Made by a program: the position numbers and the translations under genes. A stretch of DNA of 64,000 nucleotides from positions 62,390 through 126,389 of the forward strand of contig NZ_SUGA01000017.1 in the NCBI RefSeq assembly GCF_004963255.1, in the 5' to 3' direction. Below, one piece after another: positions 35,887 through 45,711 of the stretch (position 1 is its first letter; each line of letters starts with the position of its first letter). The DNA comes from Mesorhizobium sp. (GTDB lineage Bacteria; Pseudomonadota; Alphaproteobacteria; Rhizobiales; Rhizobiaceae). The notes below the pieces were generated by a model. The model was not told where the DNA came from and did not search any database. It saw only the letters and a program-made list of their open reading frames with translations.

Positions 35887-37029
35887 TTGAACGACATTTT
35901 TCACGCGGTCTTCAGCACGCAGGGCTTCGTCCTTGGCACGCTCGTGCCGTTTCTGTTCGTGCTGACCGTGGTCGTGTTCGTCCACGAGATGGGCCACTAT
36001 CTCATCGGCCGCTGGTGCGGCATCGGCGTGAAGGCCTTTTCCATCGGTTTCGGCCCCGAGCTCGTCGGCTTTAACGATCGCCGCGGGACGCGCTGGAAGC
36101 TTTGCGCCATTCCGCTTGGCGGCTACGTCAAATTCGTCGGCGACATGAACGCGACGTCGAGCCAGCCGAGCGCCGAGGAGATCGAATCACTGACCGACGC
36201 CGAGCGCGAGGTTGCCTTCCACACGCAGCCCATATGGAAACGGGCCGCGACCGTCGTTGCGGGGCCGCTGTTCAACTTCCTGCTGACGATCGCCGTGTTT
36301 GCGGTGCTGTTTTCCCTCTATGGCCGTCCGGTTCTGGAACCTACGGTGGCCCAGGTCACCGCGAGCAGTCCAGCTGAGAAAGCCGGAATCCAGCCTGGCG
36401 ACCGATTCGTCAAAGTCGACGGCAGCAAGGTGGAGACCTTCGCCGATGTGCAGCGCCTGGTTTCAGGCCGGGCGGGCGATGCCATCACCTTCACGATGCT
36501 GCGCGACGGCAAGGAAATCGCCGTCACGGCGACACCGGAGCCCATGGAGCAGCAGGATGCGCTGGGCAACAAGATCAAAGTCGCGGTTATAGGCGTGGTC
36601 AACAATGCCGAGCTCGGCCAGCCACGTCTGATCTCCTATACGCCGGCCGGCGCCGTGGTGGCGGCGGTCGAGGAAACCGGACATGTGATCGAGCGCACCG
36701 GTCAGTTCCTGCAGCGCTTTGCGCTTGGACGCGAGGACAAATGCCAGTTGGGTGGCCCGATCAAGATCGCGAAGATGTCGGGCCAGGCAGCCAAGCTCGG
36801 CTTCGAGTGGCTGGTGCAGCTTGTTGCATTTCTGTCAGTCGGAATAGGATTTCTCAATCTCCTGCCGATTCCCCCTCTCGACGGCGGCCACCTGTTGTTC
36901 TACGGCGTGGAGGCCGTCATAAGGCGGCCTGTTTCGGAGCGAATGATGGAGATGGCCTATCGGACCGGGCTGTTCCTGGTGCTCGGTTTCATGGGCTTCG
37001 TTTTTTGGAATGATCTGTTTGGGTGCTGA
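35887..37029 (+). CDS. rseP: RIP metalloprotease RseP
   Basis: Site-2 intramembrane protease that cleaves anti-sigma factors and remnant signal peptides. 380 residues: HEMGH in VVFVHEMGHYLIGRWCG (H33, E34, H37), FSIGFGPEL, a PDZ domain with VTASSPAEKAGIQPGDRFVKVDG, and the second metal motif LPIPPLDGGHLLFY (Asp of LDG). TTG start at 35887, unusual but it gives the standard MNDIFHAVFSTQGFVLGTLVPF opening; the nearby ATG is out of frame. 218 bp before bamA. Confidence 0.94.
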   Translation: MNDIFHAVFSTQGFVLGTLVPFLFVLTVVVFVHEMGHYLIGRWCGIGVKAFSIGFGPELVGFNDRRGTRWKLCAIPLGGYVKFVGDMNATSSQPSAEEIESLTDAEREVAFHTQPIWKRAATVVAGPLFNFLLTIAVFAVLFSLYGRPVLEPTVAQVTASSPAEKAGIQPGDRFVKVDGSKVETFADVQRLVSGRAGDAITFTMLRDGKEIAVTATPEPMEQQDALGNKIKVAVIGVVNNAELGQPRLISYTPAGAVVAAVEETGHVIERTGQFLQRFALGREDKCQLGGPIKIAKMSGQAAKLGFEWLVQLVAFLSVGIGFLNLLPIPPLDGGHLLFYGVEAVIRRPVSERMMEMAYRTGLFLVLGFMGFVFWNDLFGC

Positions 37030-37119
37030 AATCATGAAGAAATTTGGCTTCAGCGCCGGTCATATTGAGATGCCGTTTACCATGCGTGGGGATATGCGTG
37101 ACGCGAAAGCCACGCGGTA

Positions 37120-37175
37120 CGGTTAAGTAAATACAAATTAACCGGGAGCCTTGCGTGTAGGGAAAATCCGGTTAA
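37120..37175. promoter_or_regulatory. CGGTTAA boxes upstream of bamA
   Basis: CGGTTAA (37120-37126) faces TTAACCG (37138-37144) across 11 bp, and a third CGGTTAA lies at 37169-37175, 49 bp after the first. A TTGCGT (37151-37156) with AATACG 17 bp later could be a promoter. Regulator unknown. Confidence 0.35.
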
Positions 37176-37247
37176 TACGGTAAGGGAAAATACCGCACGT
37201 CCGGTTTTCTCGCCGTGGGGACTACGAGAAAAAGGTACAAAAGCCCG

Positions 37248-39611
37248 ATGAAGGCAGCATCCAAGTTTCTGAGCGCCGCTTCCGCGGCGGCTTTGTCCGC
37301 CGCTCTGGTCGTGCCAGGCGCGCTCGCAGTGCAGTTCGCAGCCACCTCGGTGGCCGAGGCCGCGGTCGTTTCGCGCGTCGAGGTCAGCGGCAACCAGCGC
37401 GTCGATGCCGAGACCATTCGCAATTACATTACGATCAAGCCGGGCAAGCCTTTCTCCAGCTCCGATATTGACGACGCCGTCAAGGCGCTGTTCGGAACCG
37501 GCCTGTTCTCGGACGTCCAGATCAACCAGGTCGGTTCGAGTCTGGTGGTCAAGGTTTCCGAATACAAGGTCGTCAACCAGGTCCTGTTCCAGGGCAACAA
37601 GAAGATCAAGGACAACGCGCTTCAGATGGGTATCCAGCTGAAGCCGCGGGCGACCTTCTCGCAGCAAACGCTCGATGCCGATGTCGAGGCGATCAAGTCG
37701 GCATACAAGCGCATTGGCCGCGATGACGCCGCCGTGACCACGCAGATCATGGATCTCGGCGACAACCGCGTGAACGTGGTCTTCAACATCAACGAAGGCG
37801 GCCGCACCCAGATCGCGGCGATCAATTTCGTCGGCAATCACGCCTATTCCAGCCGCCGCCTGTCCGATGTCATCAACACCAAGCGTTCGTCCTGGCTGTC
37901 CTTCGTGCTGCGCGACGACGTCTATGACGAGGACAAGCTGCGCGCCGACCAGGAGCTGCTGCGCCGCTTCTACTACAATCATGGCTATGCCGACTTCCAG
38001 GTCGTCTCGGCTGTCGGCGAGCTTGACGACGCCACCAACAAATACACGGTCACCATCACCGTTCAGGAAGGCGATCGCTACACGTTCGGCGACGTCAGCG
38101 TGGAAAGCACCATTCCGGAGGTCGACTCCAAGACGCTGGAATCGGCTGTCGAAACCCACAAGGGCGATGTCTACAACGCCAAGGATGTCGAGGATTCGAT
38201 CGTCGCCTTGACCGAGAAGGTCGCGGGCTCAGGCTATGCCTTCGCCCAGGTGACGCCGCGCGGCGACCGCAATTTCGAGAACCACACCATTTCGGTCGTC
38301 TACACCATCGACCAGGGCACCAAGGCTTATATCGAGCGCATCGAGATCCGCGGCAATGACCGCACGCGCGACTATGTCATCCGTCGCGAATTCGATGTCA
38401 GCGAGGGCGACGCCTTCAACCAAGTCCTTATCCAGCGCGCGAAGAAGCGGCTGGAAGGCCTTGATTACTTCCAGTCCGTCGACATCTCGACGGTTCCGGG
38501 CTCGGCGCCAGACCAGGTCGTGCTCGTGGTCACCGTGGTTGAGAAGTCGACTGGCGAGTTCTCGGTCGGCGCTGGTTATTCGACCGGTGGCGACACGCCC
38601 GGCCCATCCATCGAAGGCTCGATCACCGAGCGCAACTTCCTCGGCCGCGGCCAGTACATCAAGCTGTCGGCCGGCGGCGGCAAGAATTCGCGCGACTTCG
38701 CCCTTTCCTTCACCGAGCCTTACTTCCTCGGCCGGCGCATCGCGGCGGGCTTCGACATCTACAAGTCGACCCGCGAGTACGACCACTACAACACGGACAC
38801 CACCGGCGCGACCGTCCGGTTCGGCCTGCCGATCACCGACAGCATTTCGACGCAGCTGGCGTACAACATCTCGCAGGAAAAGTACGAGTTCAATAATTGT
38901 GACAACAACAATGACGGCGTCGAAGGCGACTGCAATCTTTCGCAGGCCATCATAGAAGCCATCGATGAGGGCTCGTGGCTGAAGTCCTCGGTCAGCTTGG
39001 GTCTTACCTACAACACGATCGACGACATGAAGAACCCGCATGAGGGTCTCTTCGTTACCGGCGCGACCGAGTTCGCCGGTCTTGGCGGCGATGCCAAATG
39101 GGTGAAGGTGACTGGCCGAGCAAGTGTCTATCAGACATTGTCGGAGCAGCTTGACCTTGTCGGTCTCGTGTCGGGCGGCGCCGGCTACATAGCGGGCTAC
39201 GGCGATAATGGTTTGCGCATTTTCGATCAGTTCCAAAGCAACGATCGCATGATCCGCGGGTTTGAGTATGGTGGCATTGGTCCCGTTGACACCGCAACTG
39301 GAGACCATCTTGGTGGCACTACCTATTTCAATGCCTCGGCCGAAGCGCAATTCCCATTGCCGGTGATCCCGGAGAGTTTCGGTTTGCGGGGTGCCGTTTT
39401 CGCTGATGCCGCAACTCTGTACGGCAGCAAGGTCGACACCCCTGGTGTCGTTCAAGCATCGACCGACATGAAGCTGCGCGCCTCGGTGGGTGTCGGCCTG
39501 ATGTGGGCTTCGCCGTTCGGCCCGATCCGCATCGACTATGCGATCCCGGTCAAGAAAGAGTCGACCGACGATGTGCAGGAATTCAACTTCGGTATCGCGA
39601 CCCGCTTCTAA
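37248..39611 (+). CDS. bamA: Outer membrane protein assembly factor BamA
   Basis: Omp85 protein that inserts beta-barrels into the outer membrane. 787 residues: signal peptide to about residue 39 (ending AEA-AVVSRVEV), five POTRA domains (about 40-435, with VSRVEVSGNQRVDAETIRNYI and the later YIERIEIRGNDRTRDYVIRREFD), then a 16-stranded barrel closing with FNFGIATRF, whose C-terminal Phe is the Bam signal. WASPFGPIRIDYAIP is near the end. ATG at 37248 is at the signal peptide; a GTG 33 bp upstream only adds residues before it. Confidence 0.96.
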   Translation: MKAASKFLSAASAAALSAALVVPGALAVQFAATSVAEAAVVSRVEVSGNQRVDAETIRNYITIKPGKPFSSSDIDDAVKALFGTGLFSDVQINQVGSSLVVKVSEYKVVNQVLFQGNKKIKDNALQMGIQLKPRATFSQQTLDADVEAIKSAYKRIGRDDAAVTTQIMDLGDNRVNVVFNINEGGRTQIAAINFVGNHAYSSRRLSDVINTKRSSWLSFVLRDDVYDEDKLRADQELLRRFYYNHGYADFQVVSAVGELDDATNKYTVTITVQEGDRYTFGDVSVESTIPEVDSKTLESAVETHKGDVYNAKDVEDSIVALTEKVAGSGYAFAQVTPRGDRNFENHTISVVYTIDQGTKAYIERIEIRGNDRTRDYVIRREFDVSEGDAFNQVLIQRAKKRLEGLDYFQSVDISTVPGSAPDQVVLVVTVVEKSTGEFSVGAGYSTGGDTPGPSIEGSITERNFLGRGQYIKLSAGGGKNSRDFALSFTEPYFLGRRIAAGFDIYKSTREYDHYNTDTTGATVRFGLPITDSISTQLAYNISQEKYEFNNCDNNNDGVEGDCNLSQAIIEAIDEGSWLKSSVSLGLTYNTIDDMKNPHEGLFVTGATEFAGLGGDAKWVKVTGRASVYQTLSEQLDLVGLVSGGAGYIAGYGDNGLRIFDQFQSNDRMIRGFEYGGIGPVDTATGDHLGGTTYFNASAEAQFPLPVIPESFGLRGAVFADAATLYGSKVDTPGVVQASTDMKLRASVGVGLMWASPFGPIRIDYAIPVKKESTDDVQEFNFGIATRF

Positions 39612-39689
39612 TTTCGTGGTTGCAATGGTTCCGGGCCGGTTGACGGCCCGGAGTGAACTGTTCCGACCCAGCTGGATATTGCTTCTGGA

Positions 39690-40745
39690 ATGACCGATCC
39701 GGTGTTCTTCGCGCCTTCACGCCGGTGTACGGCTGGCGAGGTCGCGAATCTGACCGGCGCCAGCCTGCTTGATACCGCGCAGGCTGAAATTGCCATCGAA
39801 GCGCTGGCTCCCGCCAATGAGGGAGGCGACGGCGCGCTCGTCTTTGTCGACGGCAAGCGCAATTTCGCGCTGATGCAGTCGCTGAGGGCGGCCGCAGTCC
39901 TGTGCCCCGCCGATTTTGCCAGCAAGGCGCCGCCAGGGGTCGCGGTGCTTATGCATCCTCGTCCGCAACAGGCTTTCGCGATGGTCGGGCGCCTTTTGTT
40001 TCCGCATGCCGCAACTCCGGGGCCAATGACCGGAGAAACCGGCATCTCGGCGCATGCCTTCGTCGATCCGTCCGCCCATATCGAGGACGGGGCGATCGTC
40101 GAAGCGGGGGCCGTGATCGGTCCCGGCGTGTCCATCGGCAGCGGCACGGTCATTGCACCTCACGCGGTGGTCGGCCGTTCCTGCCAGATTGGTCGGGACG
40201 GCTTCATCGGCCCCGGGGCCAGCATCCAATATGCGCTTGTCGGCAATCGTGTCATCATCCATGGCGGCGCAAGGATCGGCCAGGATGGTTTCGGCTTCGT
40301 GGGCGGCGCCAAGGGACCTGAACGCGTGCCGCAGATCGGCCGCGTCATCATCCAGGACGATGTCGAGATCGGCTCCAATTCGACCGTCGACCGCGGCGCG
40401 ATGTCCGATACCATCATCGGCCAGGGCACCAAGATCGACAATCTGGTGCAGATCGCCCACAATGTTCGCATCGGCCGCAATTGCATTATAGCGGGCCTTT
40501 CGGGTATCTCCGGTTCCGTCGTCGTCGGCGACAACGTCACCATGGGTGGCGGTGTCGGCCTCGCCGATCATCTGACCATCGGGCCGGGAGCCAAGCTTGC
40601 TGCGAGAAGTGGATTCATGAACAACGTCCCGGCAGGCGAGATCTGGGGAGGCTATCCGGCACAGCCGATGGCGGAAGCCATGCGCGAGATAGCGATGCTG
40701 CGCAAGATGGCCAGGACGCGCAAGCAAGGCGACGGAAATGGCTGA
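39690..40745 (+). CDS. lpxD: UDP-3-O-(3-hydroxyacyl)glucosamine N-acyltransferase LpxD
   Basis: Third step of lipid A synthesis, N-acylating UDP-3-O-acyl-glucosamine. 351 residues: an N-terminal uridine-binding domain, then a left-handed beta helix of hexapeptide repeats (AHIEDGAIVEAGAVIGPGVS onward), including GARIGQDGFGFVGG and QIAHNVRIGRNCIIAG with the catalytic His, and a C-terminal helix (REIAMLRKMARTRKQ). Overlaps fabZ by 8 bp. Confidence 0.96.
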   Translation: MTDPVFFAPSRRCTAGEVANLTGASLLDTAQAEIAIEALAPANEGGDGALVFVDGKRNFALMQSLRAAAVLCPADFASKAPPGVAVLMHPRPQQAFAMVGRLLFPHAATPGPMTGETGISAHAFVDPSAHIEDGAIVEAGAVIGPGVSIGSGTVIAPHAVVGRSCQIGRDGFIGPGASIQYALVGNRVIIHGGARIGQDGFGFVGGAKGPERVPQIGRVIIQDDVEIGSNSTVDRGAMSDTIIGQGTKIDNLVQIAHNVRIGRNCIIAGLSGISGSVVVGDNVTMGGGVGLADHLTIGPGAKLAARSGFMNNVPAGEIWGGYPAQPMAEAMREIAMLRKMARTRKQGDGNG

Positions 40746-41199
40746 CATCGTGGCAACGACACTCGAGGCGGTCGATATCATGGGGCTGATGAAGCTCCTG
40801 CCGCATCGCTATCCGTTCCTGCTGATCGATCGCATTGTCGATATCGATGGCGACGAATCTGCGGTCGGCATCAAGAACGTGACCATCAACGAGCCGCACT
40901 TCCAAGGCCATTTCCCGCAGCAGCCGGTCATGCCCGGCGTGCTGATCATCGAGGCGATGGCGCAGACCGCCGGCGCGATCTGCATTCGCACCCTCAACGC
41001 TGAAAAGCCCTCGTTGGTATATTTCATGACCATCGACAACGCGAAATTCCGCAAGCCGGTGGTTCCGGGAGACCAGCTCAGGATCCACGTCAAGAAGATC
41101 AAGAAACGCGGCAATCTGCTGAAATTCGCCTGCGAGGCGATGGTTGAGGGGGCGAAAGCCGCCGAAGCCGAGGTTTCGGCCATGATGGTTACCGGCTGA
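40738..41199 (+). CDS. fabZ: 3-hydroxyacyl-ACP dehydratase FabZ
   Basis: Dehydrates 3-hydroxyacyl-ACP in fatty acid elongation, competing with LpxA and LpxD for the same hydroxyacyl-ACP pool. 153 residues, hot-dog fold, with LLPHRYPFLLIDRI, catalytic H58 in EPHFQGHFPQQPVMPG and E72 in VLIIEAMAQ. Coupled to lpxD by overlap and followed 9 bp later by lpxA. Confidence 0.97.
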   Translation: MADIVATTLEAVDIMGLMKLLPHRYPFLLIDRIVDIDGDESAVGIKNVTINEPHFQGHFPQQPVMPGVLIIEAMAQTAGAICIRTLNAEKPSLVYFMTIDNAKFRKPVVPGDQLRIHVKKIKKRGNLLKFACEAMVEGAKAAEAEVSAMMVTG

Positions 41200-41208
41200 C
41201 GGTTCGAA

Positions 41209-42054
41209 ATGCTCATGAAAGTCGCGACATTCATTCATCCTTCCTCGGTCGTCGAAGAAGGAGCCCGGCTCGGCGAGGGCGTCCGCATCGGACCCTTCTG
41301 CCATATCAGCGCCGATGCGATCATCGGCGACCGCGTCGAGCTGGTCAGCCATGTGTCGGTGATGGGTGCCACGACCGTCGGAGCGGGGACGAAAGTCTAT
41401 CCGATGGCGACGCTCGGCGCGCCGCCGCAGAATACCAAGCACAAGGGCGGGCGCACCACGCTCGTCATCGGTGAGAACTGTACCATCCGTGAAGGTGTCA
41501 CGATGCATGTCGGCACCGATTCCAGCCGCGGCGAGACGAGTGTCGGCGACAACGGCAATTTCCTTGCCTATGCCCACATCGCCCATGATTGCGTCGTCGG
41601 CAAGAACGCGACCTTCGCCAATGGCGCGACGCTCGGCGGCCATTGCGAGATAGGCGACAACGTCTATATCGGCGGGCTGACTGCCGTTCATCAGTTCGTG
41701 CGAATTGGCGACAACGCCTTCATCGGCGGCTGCTCGGCGGTTGTCGGCGATATCATTCCCTATGCGATCGCCGCCGGCAATCGCGCCAAGCTGCGCGGCC
41801 TGAACATCGTCGGGCTGAAGCGTTCCGGCCTGCCGCGCTCGGAAATCTACCTGCTGCGCAAGGTTTACCGGTCGATTTTCGACCGTTCCCGCAGCGTCGC
41901 GGAGAATATCGATCTCGCCAGGGCGGAATTCGGCTCCTCGTCTCCTGCCGCCACGAAGATGATCGACTTCATCGCCAGCGGCGGCAAGCGGCACTATGCG
42001 GTCCCGCCGCTGAAGGGTGGCGGCGACGATGACAGCGGCGATGACGAGGCCTGA
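41209..42054 (+). CDS. lpxA: UDP-N-acetylglucosamine acyltransferase LpxA
   Basis: First step of lipid A synthesis. 281 residues of hexapeptide left-handed beta helix: HPSSVVEEGARLGEGVRIGPFCHI, YPMATLGAPPQNTKHKGGRT, and AYAHIAHDCVVG with catalytic H126, then QFVRIGDNAFIGGCSAVVGDIIPY and a helical C-terminus. The C-terminal acidic tail (GGGDDDSGDDEA) is coded by sequence that also holds the start of lpxI. ATG at 41209 or 41215. Confidence 0.96.
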   Translation: MLMKVATFIHPSSVVEEGARLGEGVRIGPFCHISADAIIGDRVELVSHVSVMGATTVGAGTKVYPMATLGAPPQNTKHKGGRTTLVIGENCTIREGVTMHVGTDSSRGETSVGDNGNFLAYAHIAHDCVVGKNATFANGATLGGHCEIGDNVYIGGLTAVHQFVRIGDNAFIGGCSAVVGDIIPYAIAAGNRAKLRGLNIVGLKRSGLPRSEIYLLRKVYRSIFDRSRSVAENIDLARAEFGSSSPAATKMIDFIASGGKRHYAVPPLKGGGDDDSGDDEA

Positions 42055-42949
42055 GCGCGCCGCATCAGGGTTCCAACTCGCGCCGGGCTCGAAGGTCGGC
42101 ATCGTTGCCGGCGGTGGCAGCCTGCCAGTCGAAGTCGCCGACGGCCTGGTGAAGCACGGCTTTGCGCCCTTCATCATCATCGCCGCCGGTGAGGTCGACC
42201 GCGAGGCCGACTTTGCGGCCTACGATCAGGAAAAACTTGCGCTGGAGGATATCGGGCGGCTGTTTCCGTTGCTGAGGCGCCAGGGCATCACTCACCTCGT
42301 CCTTGCCGGCGAGATCAAACGCAGGCCGCAGTTGAGCAAGATAAGGCCGACATTTGGTCTGCTGGCGATAATTCCCTTAGTGGTCAGAGCCTTGCGGCGC
42401 GGCGATGATGGCCTGTTGAAGATGTTGACCCGAGCCCTCGAAACGCGCGGCGTCAAGGTCGTCGGCGCGCACGAGGTCGTTCCGGAACTGACGGCGGGCG
42501 AAGGCACATTGACGGCGACCGGACCAAACCAGTCCGACTGGCGTGACATCGAGGCCGCTTGCAAGGCGGCCAAGGCCATCGGCGCGCTCGATATCGGCCA
42601 GGCGGCGATTGCGATCGGAGGTCGCGCCGTGGCGCTGGAAGGCATCGAGGGCACAGCCGGTCTGCTCGACAGAATGCGGGATTTGCGCGGTCATGGCAGG
42701 TTGGCCGGCAAGGCGCGCGGCGTGCTGGTCAAATGCGCCAAGCCGGGTCAGGAATTGCGGGCCGACTTGCCCACCATTGGCCCGCAGACGGTCGAGGCCG
42801 CTCATGCGGCCGGCCTTGCCGGCATAGCCGTCGAGGCCGGCCGTTCGCTTATCCTTGAAGGCCCGACCACACTTGCTCGCGCGAACGCCTTTGGCCTTTT
42901 CATCGTCGGCCTGCCCGCGACGGAGCTGGAGAAACGGGGAGCCGGCTGA
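42029..42949 (+). CDS. lpxI: UDP-2,3-diacylglucosamine diphosphatase LpxI
   Basis: Hydrolyses UDP-2,3-diacylglucosamine to lipid X; it takes the place of LpxH in alphaproteobacteria. 306 residues: GSKVGIVAGGGSLPVEVADGL, DIGRLFPLLRRQGITHLVLAGEIKRRPQ, and the C-terminal domain with DIGQAAIAIGGRAVALEGIEGT, GVLVKCAKPGQELRADLPTIG and AVEAGRSLILEG. Several start codons overlap the lpxA end; 42029 has the best ribosome-binding site (AAGGGTGG), while 42017 and 42041 are alternatives. Its stop overlaps the lpxB start by one base. Confidence 0.94.
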   Translation: MTAAMTRPERAASGFQLAPGSKVGIVAGGGSLPVEVADGLVKHGFAPFIIIAAGEVDREADFAAYDQEKLALEDIGRLFPLLRRQGITHLVLAGEIKRRPQLSKIRPTFGLLAIIPLVVRALRRGDDGLLKMLTRALETRGVKVVGAHEVVPELTAGEGTLTATGPNQSDWRDIEAACKAAKAIGALDIGQAAIAIGGRAVALEGIEGTAGLLDRMRDLRGHGRLAGKARGVLVKCAKPGQELRADLPTIGPQTVEAAHAAGLAGIAVEAGRSLILEGPTTLARANAFGLFIVGLPATELEKRGAG

Positions 42950-44130
42950 TGGCCGCTGACAAGCCGATCAAGCTCGCGATCGTCGCCGGCGAGGAATCAG
43001 GCGATCTGCTCGGCGCCGATATCGTGCGGGCGCTCGAGCGTACGACCGGCCGCAAGGTTCAGCTTGTCGGCATCGGCGGCCGGCACCTGCAGCAACTGGG
43101 GCTGACGCCGCTGTTTGACGGCAGCGAGATCGCGCTGATGGGTTTCAGCGCGGTGCTGCGCGACCTGCCGCGGCTGATGCGCCGCATCAGCCAGACTGCT
43201 GAAATGATCGCGGCCGAGCGGCCCGATTGCCTCGTCACAATCGACAGCCCGGACTTCTCGCTGCGCGTGGCGAAGAAGGTCCGCGCAACGGCGCCGGCCA
43301 TCCCGATCGTCCACTATGTCTGCCCGAGCGTATGGGCCTGGCGGCCGGGCAGGGCGGTGGCGATGAAGCCCTATGTAGATCACATTCTCTGCATCCTGCC
43401 GTTCGAGGTGAAGGCGCTTGCCCGTCTCGGCGGACCACCGGGCACTTATGTCGGTCACCGGCTGACGCAGGATCCGGGCGTGCTTAGCGCCGCCAAGGCG
43501 CAGAGCCAACCGCGCGACCTCTCCGACGACCGTGTCAAGACGCTGCTGGTGCTGCCCGGCTCGCGCCGCGGCGAGGTCCGCCGGCTGATGGAACCGTTCG
43601 GCAAGGCGATGTCTGTGCTGCGCCAACGCGGCCATCGCCTGCGCCTGCTGTTGCCGACAGTGCCGCATGTCACCGAGCTGGTGAAGGCTTCGGTAGCCAG
43701 TTGGGATGACAAGCCGGAAATCATCACCGAGCCGGAGCGCAAATGGCAGGCCTTCGGCAAGGCCGATGCGGCATTGATCGCGTCTGGAACGGTCTCGCTC
43801 GAGTTGGCGCTTGCAGGCGTTCCAATGGTGTCCTGCTACAAGCTCGACCCGATCGCGCGCCAGCTGCTGCAGCATATGGTGACGACTTGGTCGGCCCTGC
43901 TGCCCAACCTGATTTCCGACCGTACATTGGTTCCGGAATTCTACGACCAGTATGTCCGGCCGGAGAACCTTGCCCGGCAACTTGAGGGCCTCTTTGCCGA
44001 CACCGGCATGCGCGCCTGGCAAAAGGCGGGCTTTGCCGAAATTGCCCGGCGCATGGCGACCGAACGGCCCTCCGGCGAGATCGCCGCGGAAGTGGTGATG
44101 GGGTGTATCAAGAGAGCGAATAGGGAGTAG
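42949..44130 (+). CDS. lpxB: Lipid-A-disaccharide synthase LpxB
   Basis: Joins lipid X and UDP-2,3-diacylglucosamine into the lipid A disaccharide at the inner membrane. 393 residues, GT19: IVAGEESGDLLGADIVRAL, LMGFSAVLRDLPRLMRRI, IDSPDFSLRVAKKVR, HYVCPSVWAWRPGRA, LVLPGSRRGEVRRL, and the C-terminal IASGTVSLELALAGVPMV. Final gene of the lipid A cluster. The last few codons (RANRE) lie inside an inverted repeat shared with the intergenic region before gltA. Confidence 0.96.
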   Translation: MAADKPIKLAIVAGEESGDLLGADIVRALERTTGRKVQLVGIGGRHLQQLGLTPLFDGSEIALMGFSAVLRDLPRLMRRISQTAEMIAAERPDCLVTIDSPDFSLRVAKKVRATAPAIPIVHYVCPSVWAWRPGRAVAMKPYVDHILCILPFEVKALARLGGPPGTYVGHRLTQDPGVLSAAKAQSQPRDLSDDRVKTLLVLPGSRRGEVRRLMEPFGKAMSVLRQRGHRLRLLLPTVPHVTELVKASVASWDDKPEIITEPERKWQAFGKADAALIASGTVSLELALAGVPMVSCYKLDPIARQLLQHMVTTWSALLPNLISDRTLVPEFYDQYVRPENLARQLEGLFADTGMRAWQKAGFAEIARRMATERPSGEIAAEVVMGCIKRANRE

Positions 44131-44198
44131 CGAATAGCGAGTGGGGCTATCGGTTTGCCTTCTTCCCCTATTCGCTACTCGCTATCTCGCTATTCGCT
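44115..44198. repeat. Imperfect inverted repeat of GCGA(A/G)TAG units between lpxB and gltA
   Basis: Left arm 44115-44146, right arm 44165-44198, 18-bp loop. Both arms are built of degenerate AGCGAATAG / AGCGAGTAG units and pair over about 32 bp. The left arm includes the lpxB stop codon; the right arm ends 3 bp before the gltA stop. Could act as a bidirectional terminator or be a scattered repeat. Confidence 0.75.
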
Positions 44199-44201
44199 CA
44201 A

Positions 44202-45530
<1,329 letters not shown>

Positions 45531-45711
45531 TCTCAAACTCCCTTTGTATCCTCATGCCGGCAAGGCAATTCCTGCAAACGACACGTCGAAGTCACCGGAA
45601 TGCGCGAACTCGCCACCGCATTTTAGGAGGTGCGTGCCAGATTGGGCCAAGGCCTAATGTTGCACTGCGAAACACACCTTTCAATGCCAATCTTCTTGGG
45701 CCAGTCCGCTC

